NCBI GenBank assembly: GCA_011032825.1
Contig: JAADJZ010000003.1
Location: 2,232,001 to 2,296,000, forward strand
DNA length: 64,000 nucleotides
Direction of reading: 5' to 3'
From: Massariosphaeria phaeospora
Taxonomy: Eukaryota; Ascomycota; Dothideomycetes; Pleosporales
Shown here: positions 21,607 through 32,678 of the stretch, in pieces
How positions within the stretch are numbered: position 1 is the stretch's first letter
Layout: the number at the start of each line of letters is the position of its first letter
Program-made: the position numbers and the translations under genes
Notes under the pieces: model-generated
The model's database searches: none
Told to the model about the DNA's origin: nothing
Seen by the model: the letters and a program-made list of their open reading frames with translations, nothing else

Positions 21607-24058
21607 TTATTTGGCCTTCCTCTTCACGGACTGCGAACGACCACTAGAGCCGCTCCCAGCCGCCCACTTGAAGAAACCACTGGGTGCGGGCTTCTTCTCT
21701 CGTCGTGGTGCGTGCGAGCCACCCATGGGCATGGCAATGATTTGTGGTGGAGGCATCGGGAGTGGAGGGGGCATTGCACCGTGAGGTGGTCCTGGTGGTG
21801 GTGGAGGAGGAGGAGGAGGCGGTGGGGGCGGCGGTGGAGGGGGTGGAGGTGCAACGTGGTGGTGCATCTCACGCTTTTTAACTTTACCCTTGCTCTTGGT
21901 TTTCGTCAGTGGTGGAAGGCCCGCCATGTAATCCATCGGCGGAGGCGGCGGCATCATCATTTCTTTAGGGGGCGCCGGAGGTGGAGGAGGTTCGGGCATG
22001 GGCCACATGTGCATCGTAATCGCCATGTCAGGTTGGATCATCGTCTCCCACACCTGAGGTAGGATAATCTCGCCATCAGGACCAACCAGATCATAATGGC
22101 CCTCATGGACGTGCGGCCCGATCATGTCGACATGAAGGAACGCTTGCTTGATCAACTCTTCCATGCCCTGCGAATAGGTTAGTGAATGAATCCCTTTGGT
22201 CGAAGTTGACAGTGTCACATACCTTCCAACTCTTACATAGATGCCAGGGAAAGGTGAACTTGCGGCCCACCGCGTCCTTGAACTTGATAGGGGGCTTAGG
22301 TGCGTCTGACGGTTTCAATTTGGCAGCTTCCTCCTCGGCAGCCTTCTTTGCCTTCTCCAACTCCTCCGCGGCAGCTTTGGCTTCAGCAAGTGCTTTCTCG
22401 TGTGCTGCCTTGGTCTCATCTGCTTCCTTTGCTGCTTTGGCCTCTGCCTCCTCTCTCGCCTTCTTTGCAGCCTCGAGCAGGCCCTTGGCGGCCTCGGCGG
22501 CAGCTTTCTTCTCTGCAGCTACCTTCGCGGCTTTGGCGTCAGCTTCGGCTCTCTCAGCCAAGCGTTGAGCATCTGCTGCAGCCTCGCGTTTCAATTGCTC
22601 ATCTTTCTGAGCGATGATGAGCTTTTCGAGTTTGGCAAGCTTGTCTTCGTCTCCTTTTTTCTTGCTCGAGGCGGCTTTTTCAGCAGCCTCCTCAGCGGCC
22701 TTTTTCTTTGCAGCGTCCTTTTGAATGCGGGCCTCCTGTTGCGCGATGAGCAAAGACTCAAGCCTGGAGAACTTGAGGTCCTCCGCCTTCTTTTCGTCCT
22801 CCTCAGCCTTGCCGAGCAGTAGCTTTTCGAGTTTGCCAAGCATACTCTCCTCTTTGACATCAGGAACGGGAGGTGGGGGGGGCATGTATAGCTGCGGGGG
22901 TGGCGGTGGCGGTGGAGGAGGTGGTGGAGGTGGAGGCGGGGCGGCTTCTTCCGGAGGCGGTGCTGGGGTGGATCTCTTCGAAGGAGGATGTAGTGGTGGT
23001 GGCGTGGGTTGCGGTGGATGGCCATAGTATGGGGGGTACATTGGTGGCATTCCAGGCATTCCATAGGGGGGGGCACCGTATGGTGGATAGTAACCATGAG
23101 CACCCTGAGCACCATGCGGACCAGGTTGACCATGCGCAGAGTAAGGCATCATCTCGCCGGTCGGCGGCGGAGGCATTGAGTTACGATGGCCGCGACTGCC
23201 ACGGTGCCCAGGAGCAACATGGTTCTCAAAATACCCATTAGGTCCGCCGCCACCAGGAGGGGGAGGGGGAGCGAACGGATTTGCACCACCAGGCGCAAAG
23301 GGGTTCTGCTGGTACCCAAAGGGGTCAGGACTCCCAAAGGGTACCAACTGACCGGGGGCTGGGGGTGCGCCGCCCTGGAAAGGGTTGAATCGAGGGTCCG
23401 ACATCAAGCTGGGCGCATATCCATTAGGCGCCGCTTGATGGGGTATATGGGACCATTGAGCGCTGGGATGGTGGGAAGGTGGCCCGGGTCTTGGAGGAGC
23501 GTATCCCGGGTAGTCGTCGTGGTCGTCTAGGCTGTCGGAATGAACGGACTGGGGCCTTGCCCGCCGCGGTCGATGTCCGCGCTCCAGCGTGTGTCTGCTT
23601 CTGGATCTGTGGCGCGACGGAGGGTCAGACACGGGCGCAGGGATGTGGCGGGAGGGTTTGCGGCGCGAAGAGTGCGAGCGGGGCGCGGGCGCTGGGGGAG
23701 GAACGGCGTGGTGCTTCACGCGCGGTCGTGAGGCGGAGTCGGAGGGGTCGATCTCGTCGATGTAATCCCAGTCCCCGTCTTCTTCCTCGTCAGACTCGGT
23801 GTAGTCGTCTTCTTGACTGCCCGACGAGACCTGGACGCCCGACGAGTCTTCTTCGTCGTCGATGGGGTAGCGTTCCGCGCCGGTGGAGTGGTTGACAGTG
23901 ATGTTTCTCCTAAAGGAAAGCTTGACGTTAGTGTCGCCCTGGTCACCGCGGGAAGGAGAAATCGAAATGTTGGACGGAGCCGACGAAGCAGCTCGACGTC
24001 TGACAGGAGGGCGGCGCGAGTGCGCCCGCTGATCGGGGAGGGCAATGACTAACGGCAT
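21607..24058 (-). CDS. Proline-rich coiled-coil protein with a C-terminal ubiquitin-like domain
   Basis: Two exons on the minus strand, 24058-22223 and 22167-21607, are joined by a 55-nt GT-AG intron within the conserved domain (CKSWK-GMEELIKQAF), giving 798 aa. The N-terminal half is disordered, with an Asp/Glu-rich patch, an Arg/Ser/His-rich patch, then a Gly/Pro/Tyr-rich stretch ending in poly-proline. Next is a long Ala/Lys/Glu coiled coil (about 410-590; KAAKEADETKAAHEKALAEA and similar). The fungal ubiquitin-like domain (ULD type) follows, starting near 588 with KFKDAVGRKFTFPWHLCKSW and ending with ILPQVWETMIQPDMAITMHMW. A final tail is again poly-proline and basic. This layout is common in filamentous fungi, but its cellular role is not known to me. 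A cytoplasmic scaffold is plausible and unproven. Confidence 0.85.
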
Positions 24059-26008
24059 GAGGCTGGCTGTGTGGAGGGATGCCGCACTCGAGCCCGTTCT
24101 ACCAGAGAAAGGCTGAGTCCGGGCACCTCACGACAGGGTGCGATGACGGACCTGCTGTCCTCGAGTCCTCGCAGCTGGGCCGTCTAGCGACGCTGACGGC
24201 GGGGCTGCGCTGGCTGACGGGCGCGGCGACTGCGGGGCGAGCTACGGGTCGGTGGGCGGTCGGTGTTTGTAAACAGAGAGCGGGCAGAGCCTGGGCCGGC
24301 GCGGCTGCACGGTGTGGCGGGGGATGCAGACGGCGGACGAGGGCGCGAAAGAGAGAGAGAGAGAGAGATGCAGGCTCGAGAAGGGGGAGGGGTGACGGAG
24401 GGTGAAGAGGGCACACAGGTCGTAGGGCTGGCGCTGATTCGCGGCTGGGGTAAACTGGGCGTCGCGACGAGGGATTCGGCTGGAGCAGGGGACTGGGCAG
24501 CAGCTGGGCTCGACTCGACTCCCTTGCGGCGCTCTCTCGGTCTGGCAATCAATCAAGCGGCGGCGTGTGAGGGACGACAGAGTGCAGGGTGGGCGCGGGG
24601 GGTTGTGTGTGTTGAGGACCGGTGCTAGGCCCAGACAGGCGCCGCTGCTGGTTGCTGGGCGGGCGGGCGACGCAGGCAATCGATAAGCAATTAGACGACT
24701 GTGGGCACAACAGACCGACAGACAGGCAGACAGGCCGACAGACAGGCAGACAGGCCGACAGACAGGCAGACAGGCCGACAGACAGGCAGACAGGCCGACA
24801 GACAGGCAGACAGGCCGACAGACAGGCAGACAGGCCGACAGACAGGCAGACAGGCCGACAGACAGGCAGACAGGCCGACAGACCGACAGATGGCGGATGC
24901 GATGGCGTGTGGGCGTCGGCAGCCTCGCAGCGCGCACTGCAGAATGACGCTTTCCAAGCGGCTGCGCTCTGGGGGAGATGGGGGATGGGAGATGGCGGAT
25001 GGCGGCAAGTGGTCGGACACGCTGGCAGTGTGGACGCTGACCCTTGAAACGGCGAGCGGGGGTGGTGTTGCACACAGCACCGGCCTGCGCAATGCGAGTC
25101 GCAGCAGCGCGCTTGATGACGAGACGACGCTGTACGGAGGAGACGGCAAGCTGTGGCCGGACTGGCGATGGCGTTGCAATTGGGTTTGAGGGGGAGAGGG
25201 CGTTGCCGTGGTGTCGGCAGGCGAAGGAAGTGTGGGTTGGAATGCAAATGCACTGCGGGTGGATTCAGCGCCGCTCAGCAGGGCCTGCGGCGGACTCTTC
25301 GGATCAAATAGCAATGGGTAGTGTTTGATGCTGAGTGGAACATAGTCTGGCGGTGGGCGGGCAAGGTGCGGAGTGCAGAGTGCAGCGGACGGCAAGACGG
25401 GCAGATGCAGATGGAGAGCGGCAGGCAGCAAGGCGACGGAGAGATGCAAGAGCGCGATGGTGCTGCTGGAGCTTTCCTCATTCTCTGCTTCTTATTCATT
25501 TCACACACCGGTCGAGGGCAGCCTTCGACTCATCCACCGCCCTATTTTGCGCGTGCGACAACTTCGTGGGCTGCCCGTCTCACCCACGACCAACTGACGT
25601 GTCACCACAGATGGACGGTTGCTCGCCGACAGAACCCACCGTGGCCCTCTCGTTTACCGCCATACCGACTAATGCGGCCCAATGCCATGCCCGCCGTCCG
25701 CGCCGCGCAGCGAAAGAGCCTCGATATGCAGCCCGGCCAGCCCAATGTGCCGCTGGCGATGGACAGTCGAACACGTGGATAGCCAGCACTCCTGGCACCG
25801 CGCGGGCCGGCCCTGCAACGAGCTGCGTTGGTCTGTAAACTGGTGCTAGACGCGTCGCCTCACCTTGACCTTGTGCACTGGTTCGTGGCCTTTACCGGTC
25901 AAGCCAGCCTATAGCGAACTGTATATCGGCTGTGTATTGAGGCTATCCAGTTCCAAACCCTGATTCCCTCCCGGCACCAATATGTGGACCGGCGCAGAGA
26001 GGCCATGG
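24059..26008. other. 2-kb upstream region of the ubiquitin-like-domain gene with repeats
   Basis: This lies between two minus-strand genes and belongs mainly to the 5' side of the gene starting at 24058. The plus strand is G-rich, so the coding strand is C-rich, like other long leaders in this window. It contains a GA run near 24350-24369 and the 20-bp minisatellite at 24721-24880. Long overlapping frames in all six directions are a side effect of the repeat, whose unit contains no stop codon in any frame. Confidence 0.6.
24721..24880. repeat. Minisatellite, 8 perfect 20-bp units
   Basis: Eight identical tandem copies of GACAGGCAGACAGGCCGACA, flanked on both sides by partial units (GACCGACA). 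Each unit is itself made of GACAGGCA, GACAGGCC and GACA, so the array probably grew from a 4-bp GACA-like motif. The lack of any divergence between copies suggests recent expansion or ongoing homogenisation. It sits about 660 bp upstream of the ATG at 24058. Confidence 0.97.
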
Positions 26009-29000
26009 CTAACTCACACTGCTGCTCAGGCCCGTCACCTCGACCACTACGTTCGCCAGTGTGCTGGCACACCATAGCGCCACCAGGCCCCAACCAATGG
26101 TCCTGTCCATCTTCCACTTCCTCCACGGCACTGCCACCAGGAGCCCAGCCAACGTAACTAGTAATGTAGCCCCTGATATAACCAGCGTCGTGCTAATTTC
26201 GATGGGATATGGCTTGAACTTCAATGGGCGGTCTGGGTGTTTCTCGTGACGATGTCTCCCACCCTTGATGATGATGTAGCAACCGCTGATGCCAATACCT
26301 AACAGGATGTTGAGCATAGGGCCGCCGAAGCATGCTGACAGTGCCATGACGGGGAATCCAAGGCGCGCAACCGTGATGTCCGCGACAAAGTCACCCAGTG
26401 AATTCCCGACAGCGAAGATGGTAAGACCAAGAATGGCATCGCTCATGTCCAGGATCACACCGAGTGTCTTGAGCACTCCGACCACCTCGTTCGCAATGGA
26501 GCTTATCCAAGCAATGCTTACGATAAACCCCAGGAAACAGAGTAGTGCGCGCCACGGTGGTGGCCGACTGGGGCTAGTTGTGAGGAGGAGGACTGCAAGC
26601 ATACACAACGAAAAGAGCAAAGAAATCAATGCAGGTCTTAGGAGAGCGCGGGGATACTCGACTTCCGTATTGGCCCATACAACAACTACAACGAAAAAAG
26701 GTGCAGTAAAAGCCTGGATGATTACAAGCCATCGGTTCCATTGCTTGGCTTCCGAAGGCGTTGACACGACCGGGAGCTGTTCTGGCGAATGAAGAAGGTT
26801 TTCGGTTGCGATTGTAATATGTGGTGGCTGACCTCCCAATATTGCTGCATTATTCTCAGCAAACCCTTTTCTCACTCCAGGCAGTCCACTTCTGGACGCT
26901 GGCGGAGCCGCACTTAGTGGACTTTCCGGCTCTAGAACAGTGACCATGCTTTGTTGATGAGCGTTCAAACTCCCACGCAAGGGGGTCAGAGGATCAGCAA
27001 GACTGAAAGTTGGAGATAGGTCGTGATCGTTGCCATCATCATCTTTCTGACTTTCGACAATGGGGAGGGTCACTGTAAGCAGGAACACACTAGGCGCTGC
27101 AACAACCCCCAGCGCCTTCTCCAGGATGTTTTTGTCCTTCCAGCTAGCCAAAGTAGGGAACAATGTTGAGAAAAGGTGATAGGGAGATGGGAGAACCTTG
27201 GATGGCCACCACCTTGGTGTCTTAGGGGAATCGTCTGTTCCAATAAAATACTCGTGGCGCAGTATTGACTCAGGTGACGCACTGGGCGATGGTAATCGCA
27301 GGCTCGGTGCTCTGGAAGAGCTGTGGGTAGAGAAATAGTCAGTATAGGCAGGGAACGGCTGCGGGGGAGAAGATGCACCCGGAACGACAAGCGTGGGATG
27401 CGGCCGAGACGAGCGATTAGAATGCTCTGACACAGGAGATGAGAGAGTGTTGACGGATTCCTGGTGGGCCGACTGGGCTCCATAGCCATCGAGGCCAGGC
27501 GGAGCTAGTCTTCCAGGTGATGGTTGTCTGGCCCTCCTTGCCGGGGCCGGGCTTGATGAGCGTGAACCTTGTTGAGAAGGAGGCGGGGATAAAGAGATAG
27601 TAGGCGAAGGCGGAGGCTGATATGCCATGATGGGGCCACCCCGTTCATCTTCAGGAGACGCTGGAGCAAAGTCGATACTTGGAATGATGCCTTCGCGGAG
27701 TGAAGTGGGGTCATGGCGTGTGTTGTCCATGTCGTTTGTCGAAACAGCTCGTGCACGAGTGCCTGCATGCTTCAGAATTTCAGCCCTCGGTCTATATGTT
27801 TGTGGCGTTCGGTCTGAGTCTACTGATGCTACGTCATACGGTGGTCGGGGTGACGGATCTGAAGTTGTGGAGCTAAGGTTTTGTTGCTGGGCTGATGTGA
27901 AGTTTGGGTCGTCAGAAAACCTTCGTGAGCTGAGCGGCAAAGACTGAATGTTCCTCGACTTCTGTAATGACGAGAGCACGGCCCTGAATTCCAGCGCACC
28001 TACGAGACTGGGTCGAATAGGCGTATGTGTATGGCGACGGGAGCCCAGTCGTGGCCTACTAACACGCATATTGTTGTTCAATTCACCTAGCCATCTATCC
28101 CGAAACTCTTCGTTGTCATCCGCTTCCAAGGGAACATCCGAGCCTCCGCGCTCCAGCGCTGCGAAGTCGTCGGCAGAAACAGCTTGCAAGGATGTCCGGC
28201 TACCCTGAGTAGCGGGTCTATCGTCTTCATCGTGGTACTCCTGGGCTATTTCTTCCTCTTCCCCTCCCGGTACGACGTAGTGACTCCGCATCGCAGCAGC
28301 CCGCATTCTCCGCCGCTTTCTTTGCCCAAGCCACCAATGCCATACCATAACAAAGCACACATAGAAGACGTAGAAGCCGACCATGGTAGCAGATTCCCAT
28401 AAGTGTAGTTGGCCGTCCCAAATAAACACCATACTGAAGCTGGCTGCTATGATGAAAAAAACCACATCTCGAACAAAACTGCGACGAGCAACTTTAAACG
28501 GCCGCACCAAAGCCATTGAGCCCGCCACAACTGCGGTAATGAACCCGGCTGCACCTATGAGTTCTCCAATAGCCAAACTCGCAGAGTTCGTGCTCATGGC
28601 GGCAAAGGTTGAGAAGACGTCGGGGCTCCCATTGCCGAATGCCAGGAAAGTGACGCCGGCCATGCTCTCGCTCATGCCGAGTAGGTTCGCGATCGTACTA
28701 AGATTGACGCAGAAGAAATCGCTTGCCGCGATCCCAATGGTACTGAACAGAAGCGCTAGCCAAAGCACTAAGATGACAAAAGCGACGGGCTTTGCATCAT
28801 GGAGGCGGCAGTAGTAGAGCGAGAGATATGAGAACATGCCGGCTTCTTCATCCGGGCAGTTTGCTAGGACAAAAGCACATTGATCGGCTGCTTTATACTT
28901 GTGTACGAGTCGACACTGCGAGAGGGTCAGCTACGAATTGAGACTAATAACATGGTCAAATGTCCTACCGCTTCGTCCTGGACCAAAACATCTCGTTTTC

Positions 29001-29166
29001 TCAGTGTAGACGCCACTGTAAAAGCGCCTCCTCCGCTCCTCCCATGTTTCAACCAAGCGAGCACAGATATGGCAGATATGACGATTATCGTGAGCGCGAA
29101 TGGTCGGGCTGAGTATCGTGGACGCTGCCACAACCCAGAACGTTTTAATGAAGCGCGAGTGTCCAT
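26009..29166 (-). CDS. NCLX-type sodium/calcium (cation/Ca2+) exchanger
   Basis: Two exons on the minus strand, 29166-28969 and 28915-26009, are joined by a 53-nt GT-AG intron, giving 1034 aa. The splice links RKRDVLVQDEA to CRLVHKYKAADQCAF, a Cys-containing luminal segment typical of the NCLX/CCX branch of the Ca2+:cation antiporter superfamily. An N-terminal hydrophobic segment (23-38) may be a signal anchor. Alpha-1 repeat: GVTFLAFGNGSPDVFSTFAA (about 153). Alpha-2 repeat: AVGNSLGDFVADITVARLGFP (about 910). The two clusters of about five or six helices are separated by a disordered Ser/Pro-rich cytosolic loop of over 300 residues, much longer than in animal NCLX. It exchanges Ca2+ for Na+ or H+ across an internal membrane; whether vacuole, ER or mitochondria cannot be told. 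It is divergent from BRN1. Confidence 0.9.
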
Positions 29167-29664
29167 TCTTCAAGACATGGCAGTCTGCGACAAAGGATCG
29201 AAGTTGCGCTTGGTGTATCCGCTCCTTCTTGCCAGGAAACGAGGTATGATGGTGCTGGAGCTCGAGGCTATGCGATCGCGTTTGCGCGGCCGTCAGGGTC
29301 CGAAGGCGTTTGGCTAACTGTGAAGAGTGACAGCACGAAGAGTCGCGACCTAGGGTAGGCGAAGAATATGGGCCTGCGCTGGCGACAGAGGGATGCGCAA
29401 GGAGAGGAAACCGTGGGGCGCAAACGGGAGAGCGGACAAGCTCCGTCGATGTTACGGCCTTGGAACTGGGAAAGCTTACGTAGAGCTGCGGCGTTGCAGT
29501 TGCGACATCGATGACAGGCCCGGGGGTGGGGGTGGCGCCTTCGTAGGGGGCCCGGGGCTCTGTAAGCGTCACGTGTCGGGGCGCCGGCAGGTGGGCAGAA
29601 GCGCGACCCGTAAACAAACAATACCTACGCAGTCGACATCAAACGCCATCACCACCACCACAAG
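29167..29664. promoter_or_regulatory. Divergent promoter region of the NCLX-like gene and BRN1
   Basis: These 498 bp lie between two outward-facing start codons. A CACGTG core (CACGTGTC) occurs near 29571, and a forkhead-type GTAAACAAA lies 47 nt before the BRN1 ATG. Confidence 0.55.
29610..29618 (+). promoter_or_regulatory. Forkhead-type site upstream of BRN1
   Basis: GTAAACAAA matches the forkhead core RTAAAYAA. In yeasts forkhead factors drive G2/M genes, so a site near the start of a condensin gene makes sense. A match of this length is expected by chance every few kb, so function is inferred from context only. Confidence 0.4.
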
Positions 29665-32212
29665 ATGCCGCGCGCGAGCACGAAATACAGCATGGCGGCG
29701 ACGCCGCACAAGTCGCCGATCAAGTAAGACTTCTCCGCCGCATCCTGACCATTTCCTGACTGATGGCCTCGCAGAGTTCCGCTTAACGATGACCGACAAG
29801 AGAAAGCGAGCCGCCGGCAGGCCCTGCACGATGCGCAGAGAAATTCGCTGCGAGCTTCGGCGACACCGAATCGACGACGTATATCTCTTGCCGCTCACAG
29901 TCCGCATACCCCCGCACACGACCAGGATGACGACATGCCCGATGTGGCCGGGACTGCCGTGACACCCATGAAGCGCGTGATGCCTTTGCTTGCGAACTTC
30001 GAAGAATGGATGAAGCTGGCCACGGACAATGTAAGATAGGATTCGGAAGTAGTATGCTACATGTTAATTCCCTGTAGAAAATCAATGCGACCAACTCATG
30101 GAACTTTGCTCTTATCGATTACTTCCACGACATGTCATTACTCAAGGAGGGCGACGGAGTCAACTTCCAGAAAGCCAGCTGCACCTTGGATGGTTGCGTG
30201 AAGATCTACACAAGCCGAGTGGATAGCGTCGCTACTGACACCGGCAAGTTGCTAAGTGGTCTTGCGGAGAGCGGGCAGAAGAAACGTCGAGGGCAAGATG
30301 CAGAGGGAGATGGTGAAGATGAAGATGGTGAGGAAGGAGAAGATGGCCAGAAGAAACGGAAGAAGAGGGCGGCGCGTTCCGCAGAAGCCACACTAGCGAC
30401 TTCATTCGCACAGCTGCAGAATAAGAAGATGGAGCTGGATTTGTCGGTCGATCCCCTGTTCAAGAAGGCCTCTGCAGACTTCGATGAGGGCGGCGCCAAA
30501 GGACTTCTTTTAAATCACCTCGCTATCGATCCCAAAGGAAGAATAGTGTTCGATAGTAGTGACGACGTCCAAGATGCATCGGCTGAAGACTCAAGGGCAA
30601 CTCCTGGCCCGGAAGATGCAGACGCCCGGCTTCTGGAGAATTCAGATATAGATCAGGAGAACGAAGAAGTTGATATCGACATCTCAGGACTTGGAGCAAA
30701 ATACTTCCCCGACCTAGCGCGGCTAGACGAGCAGGACGTATGCCCTTCGCTAAAGACACTAGATCTAGGAAACGCTGATGGCTCCATGGACTTGCCGTTC
30801 CTTAAAGCGAAAGAGGATTGGCAGCACGATGATGAAAACAAGGCTCAAGACGACGATGAGGGCAATCGATCAGGGCTGTTCCTTGACGAGAATAACGCCG
30901 CCGGTTTCGACGACGACCTCAACCTGGGTGCATCTGACTTCCCAGCTGAGACCGGCTTTGGCGAGGGCGGAGAAATGTGGGCCAAAGAAGCTGCCATCGT
31001 TCCCCAAGATCGTGTCCACACCATCGAGATGGGAGAGGGAGACGAAGAAGTAGGAGAAGGCGCAGGAACCGCACTTGGGGGCGAAGGTACCAATTTCGGC
31101 TTGTCCATGACCCATGGTAGAGCGGAGGAGCAGGAAAATATCCTCAGCTACTTTGACCAAGCTTTGAAGAAAAACTGGGCTGGACCTGAGCACTGGCGTA
31201 TCAGAAGGATCAAAGGTATCGGCAAAGCACCCCCCACCGTTAAACGCAAGGAGAAGGAGCCTTTTGAGATTGATTTTTCTGCGCCAATGGCGCAATCCCT
31301 GGCGGATATACTGTACACGCCAGCCGCTTCGAACTCTACGATATCCTTACCAAGGGCACAATGGAAGTCCAAGTCGCGCAACTTACTTCCCGACGACAAG
31401 CACTTCAATTCAAAGCAGCTTTTACGGCTATTCTTGAAACCCAAGGCACGCATGGGGTCACGCAGACAGGGCACACATGTTAACCAACAGGTATTCATCG
31501 AGCCCGCTGGTGGGGAGGTTGATGAGGCTTACTGGGCGCAGAGGGAGAGTGCAGAGCACGCTTCGGCTGCTGATGAGGATCTTCTAGTAGGCAATTACGA
31601 CGCAGACTTCTTTCAAGATGACGGTCTACCCAACCCTGGAGCACCATTGGATGACGATGACGAGTTCGTAGACGCCCGCGATCACGTGTCGCCCCCAGCA
31701 GAGGAAATAGCAGGCCAAGCACTTCCCATTGATGGGGTCTTGCCCAGCACACAAGAAGGTGCATTTGGAACGCAGTTGGTCACACAGAGCCGAAGAATCC
31801 GCCCCGAATATCTCGAGTATGCAAAAACAGCGAAGAAGGTTGACGTGCGCCGACTCAAAGAAGAGCTCTGGAAAGGCATCGGATTCGAGGGGGTATGTGG
31901 ATAAATCTTACTGTGTTTCCCTGAAAATTCATAACTAACGTATAACAGATACAGGCACCACCAGACCCAGGATCCGAAGATAATAGCGCTACGAAAGCAG
32001 TCAACGGCACAATGAAGTTTACTCGCGTGATGGACAGTCTACAAACGATCTATCCAAAGCAGCAGATGAGGGACATCTCTACATCGTATTGTTTCATATG
32101 TCTGTTGCATCTCGCGAACGAGAAGGGTCTAGTCATCGACAATCAAGAGAACTTTGAGGACCTCAGTATTCGTAAGGACTTCACGGCCGATCTAAGTGTT
32201 GGTGCCGATTAG
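29665..32212 (+). CDS. BRN1: Condensin complex kleisin subunit (Brn1/Cnd2/CAP-H)
   Basis: Four exons, 29665-29723, 29775-30030, 30078-31892 and 31949-32212, all with GT-AG introns and matching phases, give 797 aa. Brn1 is the kleisin that bridges the Smc2/Smc4 heads and recruits the HEAT-repeat subunits Ycs4 and Ycg1 to compact mitotic chromosomes. The conserved N-terminal block runs from VPLNDDRQEKASRRQALHD through FEEWMKLATDNKINATNSWN to LDGCVKIYTSRVDSV. Then come an acidic, Lys-rich linker (GEDEDGEEGEDGQKKRKKR), a LSVDPLFKKASADFDEGGAKG motif, acidic middle regions and the ILSYFDQALKKNWAGPEHW block. The C-terminal winged helix reads MDSLQTIYPKQQMRDIST and CFICLLHLANEKGL. It is followed in the same direction by STT4, 467 bp on. 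Confidence 0.96.
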
Positions 32213-32678
32213 TGGTTTATATTTAGCATTTCGAGTGCTGGAGGCGTTCGGGTCGATTCTGCATGGACAGGTAGGCGGGACGATTAGGGACGCAATGTGA
32301 ACATGAGCTTGAAAACGCTGTTGCATGGTCGTTATTTGATAGCCACGCATTGAGATGGGAAATCCTCGAGGCTGGTGCCGCTGTTAAAAAAATAGCGTAG
32401 TAATCCGAGTTGTGTCACCCTCTCCTCTCTCTGGTACAAATGAGCTCCCCTTGAGCATCCGCCCAAACTTTTATCCTCTGTCTGGCCATTCATCTGTTCT
32501 ACGCGCTAGTTGATGTGAGTGTTAAAAAGTAAGTGCGGTTGCTTGGCGCACCGCCACCCCCCGACGTCACCTCTCGACCTCGTCTCGACCTATTGTTTAC
32601 TTCGCGCCGCCCCTCATACCGCGTAGCGCACTGCAGCAGGCGCACGACGCCCTCATAAACCTATCCCGGAGTGAAAAC
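32213..32678. other. Intergenic region between BRN1 and STT4
   Basis: It contains the 3' region of BRN1 and the promoter and 5' UTR of STT4. TTGTTTAC, a forkhead-type core in reverse, occurs near 32592. There is no open frame of note. Confidence 0.5.

Noticed and set aside
21571..22062. Arg/Trp/His-rich plus-strand frame
   Set aside because: It is the reverse of the poly-proline tail of the minus-strand gene, with no independent support.
22182..22822. Leu/Ala/Ser-rich plus-strand frames of 105-140 codons
   Set aside because: Shadows of the Ala/Lys/Glu coiled coil of the minus-strand gene.
24242..25449. Several 140-280-codon frames on both strands across the minisatellite
   Set aside because: They exist because the 20-bp unit has no stop in any frame; the flanking sequence has no domain or intron-linked continuation.
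25899..26126. Further 3' exon for the NCLX-like gene via a GTGAGT near the stop
   Set aside because: The protein already ends just after the last membrane helix as expected, and the following frames are not membrane-like or conserved-looking.
28931..29617. Long minus-strand frame of 228 codons upstream of the NCLX-like gene
   Set aside because: A different phase, starting at 29166, gives the conserved N-terminus and splices in frame to the exchanger.
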